From assembly GCF_003270085.1 (NCBI RefSeq), contig NZ_QFDQ01000020.1:39616-103615 (forward strand): a stretch of 64,000 nucleotides of DNA, written 5' to 3'. The translations under genes and the position numbers were made by a program. Shown here piece after piece: positions 63,481 through 64,000 of this stretch (position 1 is its first letter; every line of letters starts with the position of its first letter). The notes under the pieces are model-generated. The model made no database searches. It saw only the letters and a list, made by a program, of their open reading frames with translations, and was not told the origin of the DNA. This DNA comes from Streptomyces triticisoli. GTDB taxonomy: Bacteria; Actinomycetota; Actinomycetes; Streptomycetales; Streptomycetaceae.

Positions 63481-64000
63481 TCAGACGCCCGCGCCCAGCA
63501 CCGAGTTGATCTGCTGCGGGTCACCGCAGACGATCAGCAGCGCGCCGGCCCTGGAGTGGGCCAGCGGCAGCACCGTGGCGGCAGTGGTGTCGGTGCTGTC
63601 GTTGACGGCGACCACGACCACGGGGCGGGACGCGGCACGTGAGGCCACGGCGGCGTCCGCGTAGAAGACGTCGTCGCGCGCGTCGTGCTGCGCCCAGTAG
63701 GACGCCTCGCCGAAGGACAACTCGTGCGCGGCCCACGGGTGCGGCTCACCGGTGGTGATCACCAGCACGTCGCCGGGGGTACGGCCCGACTCCAGGAGCA
63801 GGTCGACCGCTTCCTCGGCGGCGTCGAGCGCTCCCTCGGCGGAAGCCGGGATCAGCTGGATCTGCGGGCTCGCCGAGGCCGCGGGGGCAGCGGACCCCGA
63901 CGGGCCGGGTTTGGTCGCGGCCCCTTCTCGCGTCGTACGTTGCGCCGGCGGCGCGGGCCGCACGGGGCCGGGACGGCCGGGGCGCGGCGGGGCCGCGGGG
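63481..64000 (-). CDS. Partial gene, C-terminal part (start beyond the window)
   Basis: The frame is open from 63481 to the right edge. The visible 170 residues start in a Pro/Arg-rich low-complexity stretch and end with an alpha/beta segment: LIPASAEGALDAAEEAVDLL, DVLVITTGEPHPWAAHELSF, VVVVAVNDSTDTTAATVL, ALLIVCGDPQQINSVLGAGV (end). The last part is like the C-terminal motif of superfamily I helicases (GDxxQ). A P-loop protein is possible; not identified further. Confidence 0.65.
   Translation of the reverse strand, partial: PAAPPRPGRPGPVRPAPPAQRTTREGAATKPGPSGSAAPAASASPQIQLIPASAEGALDAAEEAVDLLLESGRTPGDVLVITTGEPHPWAAHELSFGEASYWAQHDARDDVFYADAAVASRAASRPVVVVAVNDSTDTTAATVLPLAHSRAGALLIVCGDPQQINSVLGAGV

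Overview
The window is high-GC actinobacterial chromosome and almost certainly Streptomyces. The evidence is very strong GC3 bias, frequent GTG starts, 1-4 nt stop/start overlaps, and a set of genes in the order known from the S. coelicolor core: dut, cutR-cutS, hemH, sepH, tdk, ptsH, parC, parE, hrdB, whiH. From memory the order matches S. coelicolor from about SCO5901 down to SCO5812. The left third also matches the M. tuberculosis block Rv2689c-Rv2703: TRAM methyltransferase, APC permease, ceoB/ceoC, DUF3159, OB-fold protein, DUF3710, dut, DUF3093, DUF4193, suhB. No rRNA, tRNA, insertion sequence or prophage was seen.

Region 1 (1-11060) is dominated by potassium. After an AraC remnant and an RNA uridine methyltransferase come a KimA-like APC permease, a 37-aa membrane peptide, two overlapping RCK/TrkA-type proteins, a DUF3159 membrane protein, an OB-fold protein, the KdpE/KdpD two-component system and an orphan MacB/LolD-type ABC ATPase. 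Region 2 (11061-18480) has 634 bp of repetitive non-coding DNA, then the DUF3710-dut-thioesterase run, DUF3093, an EcsC-like protein with DUF4193, the CutR/CutS system and a 57-aa protein. Region 3 (18500-28800) carries inositol monophosphatase with ferrochelatase, an MFS exporter overlapping a sugar-lactone oxidase, a Pro/Thr-rich membrane protein, sepH, a rhodanese, a VOC protein and a decayed XRE/DUF397 pair.

Region 4 (28800-40330) has thymidine kinase, a phosphodiesterase-like gene with DUF5998, a 1056-aa GNAT/acyl-CoA synthetase fusion (Pat type), ptsH behind a DasR-like site, an M23 peptidase behind a ydaO-type c-di-AMP riboswitch, and an active/inactive pair of M16 peptidases. About 800 bp upstream of the M16 pair is a 61-bp-period array that looks like a worn type I-E CRISPR without cas genes. 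Region 5 (40330-53580) holds topoisomerase IV split as parC and parE, a CobW GTPase with a perfect 4x36-bp minisatellite, an iron-box gene, the collapsed remains of a CitA/CitB-type two-component system next to an acetate-type symporter, a secreted trypsin-like protease and hrdB. Region 6 (53580-64000) has the hrdB promoter, whiH, an ABC ATPase-permease fusion, a NUDIX-type regulator, a DUF4192 protein, a RecQ helicase with a phosphoribosyltransferase-like tail, a hypothetical gene, and a gene cut by the window edge.

Most genes are housekeeping (nucleotide pools, topology, transcription, haem, division). The points most worth checking are the relic CRISPR-like array, the c-di-AMP and potassium elements, the kinase/regulator collapse, the CobW repeat, and several short operators that predict regulation.
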